A DNA stretch of 64,000 nucleotides from Streptomyces sp. NBC_01335 (GCF_035953295.1 NZ_CP108370.1:6309001-6373000), one strand, 5' to 3'. Counted from the first letter of the stretch, positions 17,940-29,141 are shown. Made by a program: numbers and translations. The notes: generated by a model not told the origin, from the sequence alone.

Positions 17940-19493
17940 TCAGTAGGCCCCGCGACCGTCGGTGACGGCGCGCACCGTACGGGCCAGCAGGTTCACGTCG
18001 GTGGAGACCGACCAGTTGTCGACGTACCAGAGGTCCAGCGCGACCGACTCCTGCCAGGAGAGGTCGGACCGGCCGCTGACCTGCCAGAGGCCGGTCAGCC
18101 CGGGCTTCACCGCGAGGCGTCTGCGCTCGCGGTCGTCGTAGTCGGCCGCCTCCTCGGGAAGCGGCGGGCGGGGGCCTACCAGGGACATGTCACCCCGCAA
18201 CACGTTGAAGAGCTGCGGGAGTTCATCGATCGAGGTACGCCGCAGGGCCCGGCCGATCGCGGTCACCCGGGGATCGCGGCGCATCTTGAACAGCGGGCCG
18301 TCCACCTCGTTGGCCCCGGTCAGCTCCGCCTTGCGGGACTCGGCGTCGACCACCATCGTGCGGAACTTCCACATGGTGAACGGCCGGTCGTGCCGCCCGT
18401 GCCGGATCTGCCGGTGGAAGACGGGCCCGCGCGAGGAGAGCCGCACGCCCAGCGCCACCGCCAGCAGCAGGGGCGCCAGCAGCACCAGCCCGAACACCGC
18501 GCCGGACCGGTCCAGCACCGTCTTCAGCGCCGGCTGCGGTCCCCGCCGCAGCGGCGGGGTGACGTGCAGCAGCGTCATCCCGGCGACCGAGGCGGGGTGG
18601 ACCCGGGAGGTGGCGATGCCGGAGAGCGCGGAGAGCACGCAGAGCGCGATGCCCCCGTCGTGCAGCCCCCAGCCGAGCCGGCGCAGCCGGTCGCCGCAGA
18701 GCAGCGGCCCGGGCGCCACCAGGACCAGGTCCACGTCGTACGCGTACGCCCCGGCGAGCACGGTCGAGACGTCGTCGTCCGCCCCGTCGGCCCCGAGCCG
18801 CCCGGTCAGCGGCAGCTCGTGCTCCGGCTCCGCCGCCCCCACGGGCACGGCCGCCACGACGGCGTAGCCCTCCTTCTGCGTACGGGGATCGAGGGCTCCC
18901 GCTACGGTGTCCACCCCGGACGCGTCACCGACGACGAGGACCCGCAGGGCCGGACGGCGGTGCGTGGCGCGGGCCCGCCGCCGGACGGCCGAGGTCACCA
19001 CGACCGCCACCGCCCCGCCGGGCACGGCGGCCACCAGAGCGGCGGTCGGGTCGACGGCGTCGCCGGCCACGGCCCAGGCGACGGCGAGCAGGCCGACGAA
19101 GACCAGCCAGTCGCCCAGGACCCCCGCCGCTCCGGCCGCGCTCCGCGTCGGTCCGGTGGTGCAGCGCCCGCGCACGGCCCGTACCCCGGCCCAGACGAGC
19201 GCCGCGATCGCGGCGGTGGGCAGGGCCACCGGCTGCCCCCGCGCCGACAGGACGGCCCAGGCGGGGACGGCCATCCCCACGGTCTCGGTCAGGACCGTGA
19301 GGGGCGTACCCCAGCGGCCGGCCCGCCGGCCGGGACGTGCGTGATCAGTCAGGTCGCGCTGTGCTGTCGGGGCCCTCCAGAGCTGTTCCAGAGCCGTCGC
19401 ACGGTTCCGGGGTGCCGTGGAGCGGGGGCGTGGCAGACGCCGCAGTCCCACGGGCCCGGATATGTCAGATTCAGGTGTTTCGACATGCCCCAT
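17940..19493 (-). CDS. Polyprenyl-phosphate sugar-1-phosphate transferase
   Basis: Initiates polysaccharide synthesis by moving a sugar-1-phosphate onto undecaprenyl phosphate at the inner membrane (WbaP/CpsE/EpsL family). The 517-residue protein has four hydrophobic segments between about residues 65 and 190, a CoA-binding-like Rossmann piece (LRVLVVGDASGVDTVAG), a further hydrophobic segment (FGLVLLAPLLLAVALGVRL), and the catalytic block FRTMV, DELPQLFNVLRGDMSLVGPRPPLPEE and VKPGLTGLWQVSGRS. The start (MGHVETPESD) follows GGGGGGTT. Together with gmd/fcl and the GT2 gene this suggests a fucose-containing exopolysaccharide or surface glycan. Confidence 0.9.
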   Translation of the reverse strand: MGHVETPESDISGPVGLRRLPRPRSTAPRNRATALEQLWRAPTAQRDLTDHARPGRRAGRWGTPLTVLTETVGMAVPAWAVLSARGQPVALPTAAIAALVWAGVRAVRGRCTTGPTRSAAGAAGVLGDWLVFVGLLAVAWAVAGDAVDPTAALVAAVPGGAVAVVVTSAVRRRARATHRRPALRVLVVGDASGVDTVAGALDPRTQKEGYAVVAAVPVGAAEPEHELPLTGRLGADGADDDVSTVLAGAYAYDVDLVLVAPGPLLCGDRLRRLGWGLHDGGIALCVLSALSGIATSRVHPASVAGMTLLHVTPPLRRGPQPALKTVLDRSGAVFGLVLLAPLLLAVALGVRLSSRGPVFHRQIRHGRHDRPFTMWKFRTMVVDAESRKAELTGANEVDGPLFKMRRDPRVTAIGRALRRTSIDELPQLFNVLRGDMSLVGPRPPLPEEAADYDDRERRRLAVKPGLTGLWQVSGRSDLSWQESVALDLWYVDNWSVSTDVNLLARTVRAVTDGRGAY

Positions 19494-19770
19494 GAACCCC
19501 CCAGTCACAGTTGCATCCCCACAACGCGGCGCACCCGTCGATCCCGTGGACCGACGGATGCGCCATCGCTCGGTGCACGATATCCACACACGTGCTATTT
19601 CGCTGGAGTTCCCGTGAAGTTCAGACACAACGGAGACTTCCACCGCGATCCCGGCTCATTCGTGATCTCTGGTACTGCGGAAGCCTGTTGGGCTGGAAGT
19701 GCCGAGGCGGGCGACCGGGCCGCCGGACCGACCGGGCGTAACACGGACGAAGTGAACTCCCGTACTCAGC

Positions 19771-19798
19771 ACAGTATGTGGGGGGTTACACGACTCAA
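19771..19798 (-). promoter_or_regulatory. Candidate sigma-HrdB-type promoter of the sugar transferase
   Basis: On the minus strand TTGAGT (19798-19793) and TACTGT (19776-19771) are 16 bp apart. This would give a leader of about 270 nt before the start at 19493. Pattern match only. Confidence 0.35.
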
Positions 19799-20098
19799 GT
19801 CCGCCTGAAATCACAAAAGTTAGCCACGTCACACGGAGCGGTCGCGCGGTGACCCGCCGTGGGCGGGGGTACGCGGGCGGACGGGGCCGGGAGGAGCGGA
19901 GTGGAGTGCGGCGGTGCCGGCGAGGGGGCCGGGTCGGCCGGGGCGCCCCCGGGTCGGCCGGGCGGACTCGTCCCGCGGGGCGCAGTGCGCGGGGTGCGGG
20001 GCGCGGTGCGGTGGCGGGCGCGCCCGCCTGGAGGTCGCCCGTGTCCGGATTCCGGGGCGTGGGGTCGTCGAATCGCCATGTTCGACGGGGATGCCTCG

Positions 20099-20115
20099 AA
20101 CGAAAATGTTTCGTT
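20099..20115. promoter_or_regulatory. Xylan-locus operator upstream of xylanase 1
   Basis: AACGAAA-ATG-TTTCGTT, a 17-bp inverted repeat with 7-bp arms. Its 13-bp core CGAAAATGTTTCG is identical to the site at the importer promoter (29154-29166), linking this secreted xylanase to the same LacI regulator. It lies 260 bp before the start codon. Confidence 0.7.
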
Positions 20116-20375
20116 TGTGACGCGCCATTGTTTCGGCGGCAATACATGCCCCAGGATCTGTCTCAGCGCCGACGAATGGCTCAGCGCACAACCCGGCAGG
20201 GTGATTTGTGCCTGAATGGTCGCGTAAGTCCAGGCTGTTGTCCCCTCTCCCGGAGTGGCGAGGCGGGCGGAGCGCCCCCTGTTTCTTGTCGAGAGAGTTT
20301 CGGAAGATCAGGGGCCGTACCGGAGTCCTGGTCGGCGCGACGCACCCCGGTCCCACCCCTATGAGGAGTTGCACC

Positions 20376-21467
20376 ATGCTGTCCAGACGACTCGCCCTCG
20401 CCGTCGCCACCGGTGCCGTGGCCGCACTGACCCTCGGCACGGCCGCCCAGGCGGCCCCCGCCCGTCACGGTGGGCACGAGGCGACGCTGCGTACCCTCGC
20501 AGAGCGTCCGGACCTGCTCGTCGGAACGGCGGTCGACACCAGCGCGCTCGCCACCGACGCCCCCTACCGGGCCGACGTGGCCTCCGAGTTCAGCTCGGTG
20601 ACCGCCGAGAACGTCATGAAGTGGGAGGTCGTCGAGCCGGCCCGCGGCACCTACGACTGGTCGCAGGCGGACAAGCTGGTCAGGTTCGCGAAGAAGAACG
20701 GCCAGGAGGTGCGCGGCCACACGCTGGTCTGGCACAACCAGCTGCCGGCCTGGCTCACTTCGGGCGTCGCGGACGGCTCGATCGACACGAACGAGCTCCG
20801 CGCCATCCTGAAGAAGCACATCACCGACGAGGTCCGCCACTTCAAGGGCGAGATCTACCAGTGGGACGTCGTCAACGAGGTCTTCGACGAGGACGGCACC
20901 TACCGGGACTCGCTGTGGCTGCAGAAGCTCGGCCCGTCCTACATCGCCGACGCCTTCAAGTGGGCCCACGCGGCCGACCCCAAGGCGAAGCTCTTCATGA
21001 ACGACTACAACGTCGAGGGCGTGAACGCCAAGTCCACCGCCTACTACGACCTGGCCAAGAGGCTCCGCGCCCAGGGCGTCCCCGTCCAGGGTCTGGGAAT
21101 CCAGGGTCACCTGGACATCCAGTACGGCTTCCCGGGCGACGTCGGCGACAACCTGGCCCGGTTCGACGCCCTCGGTCTGCAGACCGCGTTCACCGAGATC
21201 GACGTGCGGATGACCCTGCCGGTGGACGAGACCAAGCAGGCGCGCCAGGCCCAGGACTACCGCAGGCTGCTCGACGCCTGCATCGCCGTGCGGGGCTGCA
21301 AGTCCTTCACGGTCTGGGGCTTCAGCGACAAGTACTCGTGGGTTCCGGACACGTTCTCGGGCCAGGGTTCCGCGAACATCATGGACGAGAACTTCGTGCG
21401 CAAGCCCGCCTACACCGCGCTCGCCGACGGCCTCCGCGCCGCCGCGCACCGCAACGGCCGGCACTGA
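20376..21467 (+). CDS. Secreted GH10 endo-1,4-beta-xylanase (catalytic domain only)
   Basis: Cuts internal beta-1,4 bonds of xylan outside the cell. The 363-residue protein has a signal peptide (MLSRRLALAVATGAVAALTL, cleavage near AAQAAPA) and one GH10 barrel. The acid/base Glu is E168 in WDVVNE and the nucleophile E274 in FTEIDVR; KWEVVEP, GHTLVWH and NDYNVEG are family contacts. No carbohydrate-binding module follows, unlike the next gene. The start is the ATG 8 bases after GAGGAG; an upstream in-frame ATG overlaps that ribosome site. An operator at 20099-20115 points to control by the xylobiose-responsive LacI protein. Confidence 0.95.
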   Translation: MLSRRLALAVATGAVAALTLGTAAQAAPARHGGHEATLRTLAERPDLLVGTAVDTSALATDAPYRADVASEFSSVTAENVMKWEVVEPARGTYDWSQADKLVRFAKKNGQEVRGHTLVWHNQLPAWLTSGVADGSIDTNELRAILKKHITDEVRHFKGEIYQWDVVNEVFDEDGTYRDSLWLQKLGPSYIADAFKWAHAADPKAKLFMNDYNVEGVNAKSTAYYDLAKRLRAQGVPVQGLGIQGHLDIQYGFPGDVGDNLARFDALGLQTAFTEIDVRMTLPVDETKQARQAQDYRRLLDACIAVRGCKSFTVWGFSDKYSWVPDTFSGQGSANIMDENFVRKPAYTALADGLRAAAHRNGRH

Positions 21468-21479
21468 CCCGGCCGGCAC

Positions 21480-21511
21480 GGGCCGGTGCGACCACGCCGT
21501 CGCACCGGCCC
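21480..21511 (+). terminator. Strong hairpin terminator after xylanase 1
   Basis: A perfect 13-bp stem (21480-21492 with 21499-21511) closes a 6-base loop, 12 bp after the stop codon. It insulates the two xylanase genes, so the second must have its own promoter. Confidence 0.8.
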
Positions 21512-21605
21512 ACCCGGCCCACGGCCCGTCGCGCGGGATACGCGCCCGGCGCCCGGCCCGCCCCATGTTTGGCATGCGCATGGCGCTCGCCTCGCGTGCC
21601 CCTGA

Positions 21606-23090
<1,485 letters not shown>

Positions 23091-23188
23091 TCACCACCGC
23101 GCCTGATCGCCACCGCGTCCTGAGCACCGACGCACCCGCGATCACCACCGCACCCGCACGATGAAGACGGCCGCAAGGCCCACGCACG

Positions 23189-23229
23189 GATGCCCGGTCG
23201 CCCGTTCCAGAGGGGGGCGACCGGGCATC
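23189..23229 (+). terminator. Strong hairpin terminator after xylanase 2
   Basis: A perfect 15-bp stem (23189-23203 with 23215-23229, arm GATGCCCGGTCGCCC) with an 11-base loop, 98 bp after the stop codon. Confidence 0.85.
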
Positions 23230-23388
23230 TTCGCGTGGCCGGCCGGGTGGTGTCCGGTCATGCTCCGGCGGAGGCCGCCCGAAGGGCCACGGACCGGCCG
23301 CGCTCCGGCGGAGTGCCGCCCGGTCCCGCCGCGTCCGCGCCGCTCCCGGTGCTCGTACAGCTCGTACGACCCGTCAAGGCGCCCCCCC

Positions 23389-23438
23389 GGCTCAAGGCCC
23401 CGGCTCAAGGCCCCCGGCTCAAGGCCCCCGGCTCAAGG
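23389..23438. repeat. Four 13-14-bp tandem units in the xylanase/xylosidase gap
   Basis: GGCTCAAGGCCCCC repeats at 23389, 23402 and 23416, with a final partial copy at 23430. It lies in the 551-bp gap 23091-23641, which otherwise holds two terminators and no supported gene. Confidence 0.8.
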
Positions 23439-23544
23439 TTGCGCCGTGCCGGCCCCCGTCCCTTGGCTCCCCGTCGCCCCCGCCCTCCGGGCATGCAGCC
23501 GCCAGGACGTGCTGCCCCAGGGCGTGCCCGCAGTCCACGGACAT

Positions 23545-23587
23545 GCCGGAGCCCGGTCACCCGTCGTACGGGCAACCGGGCTCCGGC
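23545..23587 (-). terminator. Hairpin terminator of the bxl operon
   Basis: A 13-bp outer stem (23545-23557 with 23575-23587) plus an inner CCGT/ACGG stem, 55 bp beyond the leftward beta-xylosidase stop. Confidence 0.75.
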
Positions 23588-23641
23588 GCTGAGATGTTCG
23601 GTTGGTCGGTGGTTCCGGAGTTCAGGTGCTGCCCGGGAGGG

Positions 23642-26041
23642 TCAGTGCTCCTTGACCGTCTCCACCTGCCACGCGGCGTGCAGTCGGCGGGTGTGGTCCA
23701 CCTTCCGCGCGGGGCCGGTGAGCGTCACCTCGGCGGTGAGGCGCGGGTCGGTCGTGGAGGCGCTGAGCCGCAGCTCCAGCGCGCCCGGCTCCACGACGCG
23801 TGCGCCGTCGCGGCCCGTGAACGAGGCGAGGTCGGCGGGGACACCCACGCGCACCCTGGCGGCCTCGCCCGCGGCGAGCTCGACCCGTACGTAACCGGCC
23901 AGGCGCTGCACCGGCTGGACCACGGAGGCGACCGGGTCGTGCAGGTAGAGCTGGACGACCTCGACGCCGTCGCGGTCACCCGTGTTCCGTACCGTGCACT
24001 CCAGTTCGGCCAGGCCGTCCGTGGGGATCTCGGTCGCCGCGACGGCGAGGTCGGACCACTGGAACGTCGTGTACGCGAGCCCGTGGCCGAAACCGAACGC
24101 GGGCGTCGGGTCGATGTTGGAGACCTCGTTCGCGTGGCCCAGACGGGCCGCGAGGTAGGTGGACGGCTGCGCGTCCGGCTTCTTCGGCACACTGACGGGG
24201 AGACGCCCGGACGGAGCGACCCGGCCGCTCAGCACCGAGGCGAGGGCACGGGTGCCCTCCTCGCCCGGGAAGAAGGTCTGCACGACGGCCGCGGCCTCGT
24301 CCACCGCGCGGCCGAGCGCGTACGGACGGCCCGCCAGCAGGGTGACGACGACGGGGGTACCGGTGTCCAGGAGCGCGTCGAGCAGCTGCGCCTGCACGCC
24401 CGGCAGGGTGAGGGAGCCGGCGTCGCAGCCCTCGCCGCTGGTGCCACGGCCGAAGAGGCCGGCCCGGTCGCCCAGGGCGGTGATGACGACGTCCGCGTCG
24501 CGCGCGGCAGCCAGTGCTTCGCGGAATCCGTCCGTGCTGTCGTCGTCGATGCCGCAGCCGGCCACGGTGACGATCTCGCTGCCGGGGAACTCCGCCACCA
24601 ACGCCGCGCGCAGGGTGGGCAGTTCGACACCGGCGGGCAGGTGCGGGTGCTGGCTGCCGACGTGCACGGGGAAGGAGTAGCAGCCGAGCACGGCGGTGGG
24701 CAGGTCGGCGTTGGGGCCGATCAGCGCGATGCGCGCGGGTGCGTTCTCGCCCTTCAGCGGCAGGATGCCGTCGTTGCGGAGCAGCACGATGGCCCGCTCG
24801 GCGATGCGGCGGGCCAGGGCGCGGTTGGCGTCGCTGTCCAGGACCACCGTGCCGCGCAGCGTCGCCGGGGCGAGTTCGGCCCCGGCGAGCGCGTCGGGCA
24901 CCGGGTTCCAGTCGGCGTCCAGCAGACCGAGCTGCGCCTTCTGCACGAGGACGCGGCGGGCGGCGCGGTCGATGTCGGCCTCTTCGACGAGCCCCTCGGC
25001 GACGGCGGCGCGGAGCGGCTCACCGAACGTCTTGACGGTCGGCAGCTCCACGTCGACGCCGGCGAGGAGCGCGGCGACGGCCGCTTCCCCGAAGGTACCG
25101 ACCACACCGTGCAGGGTCTTAAGGAACGCGATGCCGAAGTAGTCGGCGACCACGGTGCCGTCGAAGCCCCAGGTGTCCCTGAGGAGTCCGGTCAGCAGCT
25201 CCTTGTCCGCGGCGGACGGGACGCCGTCGGTGTCGGTGTAGGCGTGCATCACCGAGCGGACACCGCTCTCGCGCACGGCCATCTCGAACGGCGGCAGGAT
25301 GACGTCGGCGCGCTCGCGCGAGCCCATGCCGACCGGCGCCAGGTTGCGGCCCGCGCGGGAGGCTGAGTACCCGGCGAAGTGCTTCAGGGTGGCGACGATG
25401 CCGGCCTGCTCCAGGCCCTTGATGTAGGCCGTGGCGATCGTGCCGACGAGGTACGGGTCCTCGCCGATGGTCTCCTCCACGCGGCCCCAACGGGCGTCGC
25501 GCACCACGTCGAGCACCGGGGCGAGCCCCTGGTGGACGCCGACCGAGCGCATGTCGCGGCCGATCGCCCCCGCCATGTCGCGGATGAGCGCCGGGTCGAA
25601 GGTCGCGCCCCAGGAGAGCGGCACGGGGTACGCGGTCGCTCCGTAGGCGGCGAATCCCGCGAGGCACTCCTCGTGGGCCACGGCCGGGATGCCGAAGCGG
25701 TTGGCGGCGGTGATCGCGCTCTGGGTGCGCAGCAGGGAGAGCGCGCCGAGGGCGGGGTCGACCGGGACCGTACCGAACGGACGGGTGAGCTGTCCCAGTC
25801 CTTCGGGCAGCAGGTCGGCCAGCGGCGGCGGCTCCTCCATGTCGTGCTGGTGCGGGGCGACTTCGGCCCCTTCGTCGGAGGCGCCCACCCAGACTCCGAA
25901 GAGCTGGGCGATCTTCTCCTCCAGCGTCATCTCCTGGAGCAGGGCGTCGGCGCGCTCGGCCGGGGTACGGGACGCGTCCCGCCACAGCGGGAGCGTCACC
26001 TCTTCGGCCGGTTCGGTCTGTACGGACACGTGGTCGGTCAC
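23642..26041 (-). CDS. bxlA: GH3 beta-xylosidase/beta-glucosidase, cytoplasmic
   Basis: Hydrolyses imported xylobiose (or related beta-disaccharides) inside the cell. The 799-residue protein lacks a signal peptide, fitting its place behind an importer. It has the GH3 barrel (LKHFAGYS, nucleophile Asp in VVADYFGI), the alpha/beta sandwich with SGEGCDAGSLTLPG carrying the likely acid/base Glu, and a carboxyl Fn3-like domain (FGFGHGLAYTTF onward). The GTG at 26041 overlaps the permease stop (GTGA) with GGAGG only 3 bases upstream; a GTG 12 bases downstream has the spacing too long, so the exact start is uncertain. The name follows the bxlEFGA arrangement known from Streptomyces; xylosidase over glucosidase is inferred from that. 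Confidence 0.85.
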   Translation of the reverse strand: MTDHVSVQTEPAEEVTLPLWRDASRTPAERADALLQEMTLEEKIAQLFGVWVGASDEGAEVAPHQHDMEEPPPLADLLPEGLGQLTRPFGTVPVDPALGALSLLRTQSAITAANRFGIPAVAHEECLAGFAAYGATAYPVPLSWGATFDPALIRDMAGAIGRDMRSVGVHQGLAPVLDVVRDARWGRVEETIGEDPYLVGTIATAYIKGLEQAGIVATLKHFAGYSASRAGRNLAPVGMGSRERADVILPPFEMAVRESGVRSVMHAYTDTDGVPSAADKELLTGLLRDTWGFDGTVVADYFGIAFLKTLHGVVGTFGEAAVAALLAGVDVELPTVKTFGEPLRAAVAEGLVEEADIDRAARRVLVQKAQLGLLDADWNPVPDALAGAELAPATLRGTVVLDSDANRALARRIAERAIVLLRNDGILPLKGENAPARIALIGPNADLPTAVLGCYSFPVHVGSQHPHLPAGVELPTLRAALVAEFPGSEIVTVAGCGIDDDSTDGFREALAAARDADVVITALGDRAGLFGRGTSGEGCDAGSLTLPGVQAQLLDALLDTGTPVVVTLLAGRPYALGRAVDEAAAVVQTFFPGEEGTRALASVLSGRVAPSGRLPVSVPKKPDAQPSTYLAARLGHANEVSNIDPTPAFGFGHGLAYTTFQWSDLAVAATEIPTDGLAELECTVRNTGDRDGVEVVQLYLHDPVASVVQPVQRLAGYVRVELAAGEAARVRVGVPADLASFTGRDGARVVEPGALELRLSASTTDPRLTAEVTLTGPARKVDHTRRLHAAWQVETVKEH

Positions 26042-26859
26042 TTTCCTCCGACTCCCATCAGCCCCTGGACCAGGGCTCGCCGGGCGAACAGATATACGAG
26101 CAGGATGGGGATCATGGAGATCACGACAGCCGCGAGCATCCCCGGCATGTCGACCCCGTGTTCGGTCTGGAAGTCGTAGAGGCCCATGGTGACGACCTTG
26201 GACTCGGCGGACTGCGTCAGGACGAGCGGGAAGAGGAAGCCGTTCCACGCCTGGAGTGCGGAGAAGACGACAATCGTGGAGATCCCGCTCTTGGAGAGCG
26301 GCAGCACCAGCTGGAAGAAGACGCGCCGGTGGGTCGCGCCGTCCATCGTCATGGCCTCGTAGAGCTCCGGGGTGATGTCGCGCATCACGCCGGTGAGGAT
26401 GAGGGCGCACACCGGCATCGCGAAGGCGGCCGTCGGCAGGATGACGCCGATGAGGTTGTCGTAGAGCCCCGCCTCGCTGATCGCGAAGAACATGGGCACG
26501 ATCACGGCCTGCGAGGGAATGGCGAGCCCCAGCAGGAAGAGCCGGAACACCAGGCCGGTCACCCGGCTGCGGCTGCGGACGATCGCGTACGACAGTGGCG
26601 CCACCAGCAGCACCACGATCGCCACCACGGAGAGCGTGACGATCACGGTGTTCAGGAAGTACTGCCCGAACCCGCCGTTGAAGTCGTTGACGTAGTTGTC
26701 GAACGTGAAGTGCTCGGGCAGTGCGAACGGCCCGTTGGACCCGTAGTCGGCGCGGTTCTGGAAGGTCGCGACGAGCATCACGTAGAGCGGCAGCCCCACG
26801 ACGAGGAGCCAGACGGTGGAGCCGAAGCCGGCGAGGAAATTGGGGCGGCGCCTGCTCAC
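26038..26859 (-). CDS. bxlG: Sugar ABC transporter permease (MalG type)
   Basis: One of two inner-membrane permeases of the CUT1 importer. The 273-residue protein has six hydrophobic segments and the EAA loop YEAMTMDGATHRRVFFQLVLPLSKSG that docks on the ATPase. The GTG start at 26859 overlaps the upstream permease stop (GTGA) and has GGAGG 5 bases upstream. No ATPase gene is in the locus, which is normal for Streptomyces CUT1 systems that share the MsiK ATPase encoded elsewhere. Confidence 0.88.
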   Translation of the reverse strand: MSRRRPNFLAGFGSTVWLLVVGLPLYVMLVATFQNRADYGSNGPFALPEHFTFDNYVNDFNGGFGQYFLNTVIVTLSVVAIVVLLVAPLSYAIVRSRSRVTGLVFRLFLLGLAIPSQAVIVPMFFAISEAGLYDNLIGVILPTAAFAMPVCALILTGVMRDITPELYEAMTMDGATHRRVFFQLVLPLSKSGISTIVVFSALQAWNGFLFPLVLTQSAESKVVTMGLYDFQTEHGVDMPGMLAAVVISMIPILLVYLFARRALVQGLMGVGGK

Positions 26860-27806
26860 ATGCCCTCCATGGTGCTGTTCATCTTGTCGTAGCCCGTGAG
26901 GCGCACCATCACCAGCGAGATGACCGTGGCGACCAGGACCAGCATCACGCCGATGGCCGAGGCCGTTCCGTAGTCGAAGGTCTTGAACGCCTTCTGGTAC
27001 ATGTAGTAGGCGCTGATCGTGGTGTCCGTGCCCGGTCCGCCCTGGGTGAGGATGAGGACGGTGTCGAACGTCGTCAGACCGCCGACCACCATCAGGATCA
27101 TCGAGGTGACGACGCTGTTGCGCAGCTGCGGCAGGGTGATGTGGAAGAACTGCCGGTACCGGCCCGCCCCGTCGATCTCCGCGGCCTGGTAGAGCACCCG
27201 GGGCACCGAACGGGCCGCGCCCTGGTAGATCAGCGTGTGCAGCGGGGTGAACTGCCAGGTCCCGACGAAGATCAGGACCGCGATCGCGGTGCTCTGGTTG
27301 CCGAACAGGTTTCCGTCGCCGAACAGCCACTTGGCGTGCGCGGGGACACCGAAGTTGGGGTCGAGCACCGCGCGCCACAGCACGGAGACGGCCGTGGCGG
27401 AGAGCAGCAGCGGGACGAAGTAGATCGCGGACAGCACGGCCCGGTTGCGCTGGTGACCGGCGGCCCACACCCCCAGCAGGATGGAGAGCGGGGTCTGCAC
27501 GACGACGCCCAGGAAGGTGAGCAGCAGGCTGAGCCAGAGGCTCTTGATCATGATCGGGTCGTCGAACAACTTCTTCCAGTTGTCGAGACCGGCGAACTCC
27601 GGGTCGGAGAGCCCGTCCCAGCTCGCGAAGGAGAGGACGACGACCAGGAGGAGCGGGACGATGGCGAAGAGGCCGAAGAAGAAGGCGGCCGGAGCCGCCC
27701 AGGCAAAGCCGGGGCGGCTGGCGCCTTCATGGGAGCGGCCGGGTCCGCGGCCGCTCCGCTGGACCCCTTTGCTGGCCGCGGAGACCGCGGTGGCAGTTGT
27801 GGTCAT
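26856..27806 (-). CDS. bxlF: Sugar ABC transporter permease (MalF type)
   Basis: Second permease of the importer, 316 residues, with a basic cytoplasmic amino end of about 30 residues, six hydrophobic segments and the EAA loop YQAAEIDGAGRYRQFFHITLPQLRNS. It lies 33 bp downstream of the binding-protein gene and overlaps the next permease by 4 bp. With its partner it should form the channel for xylobiose or short xylo-oligosaccharides; that substrate is inferred from the flanking xylosidase and xylanases. Confidence 0.88.
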   Translation of the reverse strand: MTTTATAVSAASKGVQRSGRGPGRSHEGASRPGFAWAAPAAFFFGLFAIVPLLLVVVLSFASWDGLSDPEFAGLDNWKKLFDDPIMIKSLWLSLLLTFLGVVVQTPLSILLGVWAAGHQRNRAVLSAIYFVPLLLSATAVSVLWRAVLDPNFGVPAHAKWLFGDGNLFGNQSTAIAVLIFVGTWQFTPLHTLIYQGAARSVPRVLYQAAEIDGAGRYRQFFHITLPQLRNSVVTSMILMVVGGLTTFDTVLILTQGGPGTDTTISAYYMYQKAFKTFDYGTASAIGVMLVLVATVISLVMVRLTGYDKMNSTMEGM

Positions 27807-27839
27807 GAGAGGTGTTCCAAGTCGGATGATGGAGCGCGG

Positions 27840-29141
27840 TCAGGAGGTGGGCAGGCCCTGCATCGCCTTGATGAAGCCGTCCACGTCGATCCCGCCGTTG
27901 AAGAACTGCTGCACCGCGGTCGACAGGGCCGTGCCGGCGGTCTGCGGGTACGCCTGGTCCCAGGAGAGCTGGAAGGACGGCGCGTTCTTGACGAGGTCGT
28001 ACTGGAAGTGCACGTAGTCGGGGTTGGCGGCGGTGTCCAGCTGCGCTTCGGTGTTGGTCGTGGTCGGCAGGTTGCCGATCGACAGCTGCGCCTTCACGAA
28101 CTGGTCCGAGTACATGAGCTTCAGGAACTCGGCGACCTCCTCCGGGTGCTTGGTCTTCTTCAGCACGGAGTAGAAGTTGTTGGTGTTGCCGACGATGTCG
28201 GTCGGGGCACCCTTGCCGCCGTCGATGCTGGGGAAGGCGCTGTAGTCGAGGTCCGTCTTGGCGAAGTCCGGCTGGGAGTCCTGGAGGGTCGAGTACTCCC
28301 ACGAACCCATCAGCTCGAAGGCCGCCTTGCCGGTGGCGAGCAGCGTGGGCGAGCCGCCGTCGGTGAACTTCACGGAGTCGAAGTTCGTGCCGAAGGCGCC
28401 GGCGTCGATGAGCTCCTTGAGCTTGTTGAGCGCGTCCTTGCTGCCGTCGGTCGCCCAGACGTCCTTGTCGCCCTTGACCGCGCTCTGGACGAGCTCCGGG
28501 CCGGCGACGCGGTCGAAGAGGTACTCGAACCACATCAGCGTCGGCCACTTGTCGCCGCCGCCGAGGGCGATCGGGGTGACGCCCTTCGACTTGAGGACCT
28601 TCACGGCGTTCAGCAGCTCGTCCCAGGTCTTGGGGGCCGCGAGTCCGTTCTCCTTGAGCACCTTGCTGTTGTTGAACATCAGCACCGGCTGCGTACCGCG
28701 CATCGGGACGCCGTAGGACTTGCCGTCCACCACGGTGCTGTTGAACACGGACGGGAGGAAGTTGTCCTTGAGTCCCGGGTCCTTCGCGATGAAGTCGTCC
28801 AGCGGGAGGAGCAGTCCGGCGTCCACGAAGGGCTTGATGCTGCCGCCGCCCCAGTTGAAGAAGACGTCCGGCGCCTGCTTGCTGTTGATGATCGTCTGGA
28901 GCTTGGCCTGGTAGTCGGCGCCCGGGATGGTGTCCAGGACGACCTTGACCTTCGACGTCTTGTTGAAGGTGGCGACGAGCTGCTTCTCCACCTTGTTCGT
29001 GGCGTCCCCGTAGACCAGCACGTGGATCTTGTCGCCGCCTGATGCGGAGTCGTTGCCTCCACATGCCGAGAGGGACAGGGCCATGGTCAGCGCCAGCCCG
29101 CCGACGGCAGCGATCCGTGGGAGCCGGTTGCGTCGCGTCAT
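27840..29141 (-). CDS. bxlE: Sugar-binding lipoprotein of the ABC importer
   Basis: Extracellular solute-binding protein, family 1. The 433-residue precursor has a lipoprotein signal ending LSLSACGG (Cys about residue 27) and the two-lobe fold, with FNKTSKVKVVLDTIPGADYQAKLQ, PDVFFNWGGGS and the hinge FELMGSWEYS; aromatic residues near W and Y suit sugar stacking. The start ATG at 29141 has AAAGGCGAG upstream. A LacI-type operator lies 13-25 bp before the ATG and overlaps the ribosome-site region. It is the first gene of the bxlEFGA-type operon, divergent from the regulator. Confidence 0.88.
   Translation of the reverse strand: MTRRNRLPRIAAVGGLALTMALSLSACGGNDSASGGDKIHVLVYGDATNKVEKQLVATFNKTSKVKVVLDTIPGADYQAKLQTIINSKQAPDVFFNWGGGSIKPFVDAGLLLPLDDFIAKDPGLKDNFLPSVFNSTVVDGKSYGVPMRGTQPVLMFNNSKVLKENGLAAPKTWDELLNAVKVLKSKGVTPIALGGGDKWPTLMWFEYLFDRVAGPELVQSAVKGDKDVWATDGSKDALNKLKELIDAGAFGTNFDSVKFTDGGSPTLLATGKAAFELMGSWEYSTLQDSQPDFAKTDLDYSAFPSIDGGKGAPTDIVGNTNNFYSVLKKTKHPEEVAEFLKLMYSDQFVKAQLSIGNLPTTTNTEAQLDTAANPDYVHFQYDLVKNAPSFQLSWDQAYPQTAGTALSTAVQQFFNGGIDVDGFIKAMQGLPTS

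Larger units (their letters stand above)
19494..20375. other. 882-bp intergenic region between sugar transferase and xylanase
   Basis: No gene supported: the open frames present have no ribosome site or family match. It holds the probable promoter of the sugar transferase (19771-19798), the xylan operator (20099-20115) and the xylanase leader. The stretch 19900-20040 is very G-rich on the plus strand with repeated GGGG runs. Confidence 0.6.

Noticed and set aside
23389..23438. Possible CRISPR array
   Set aside because: Units of 13-14 bp are contiguous without spacers; the same holds for the other tandem repeats in the window.
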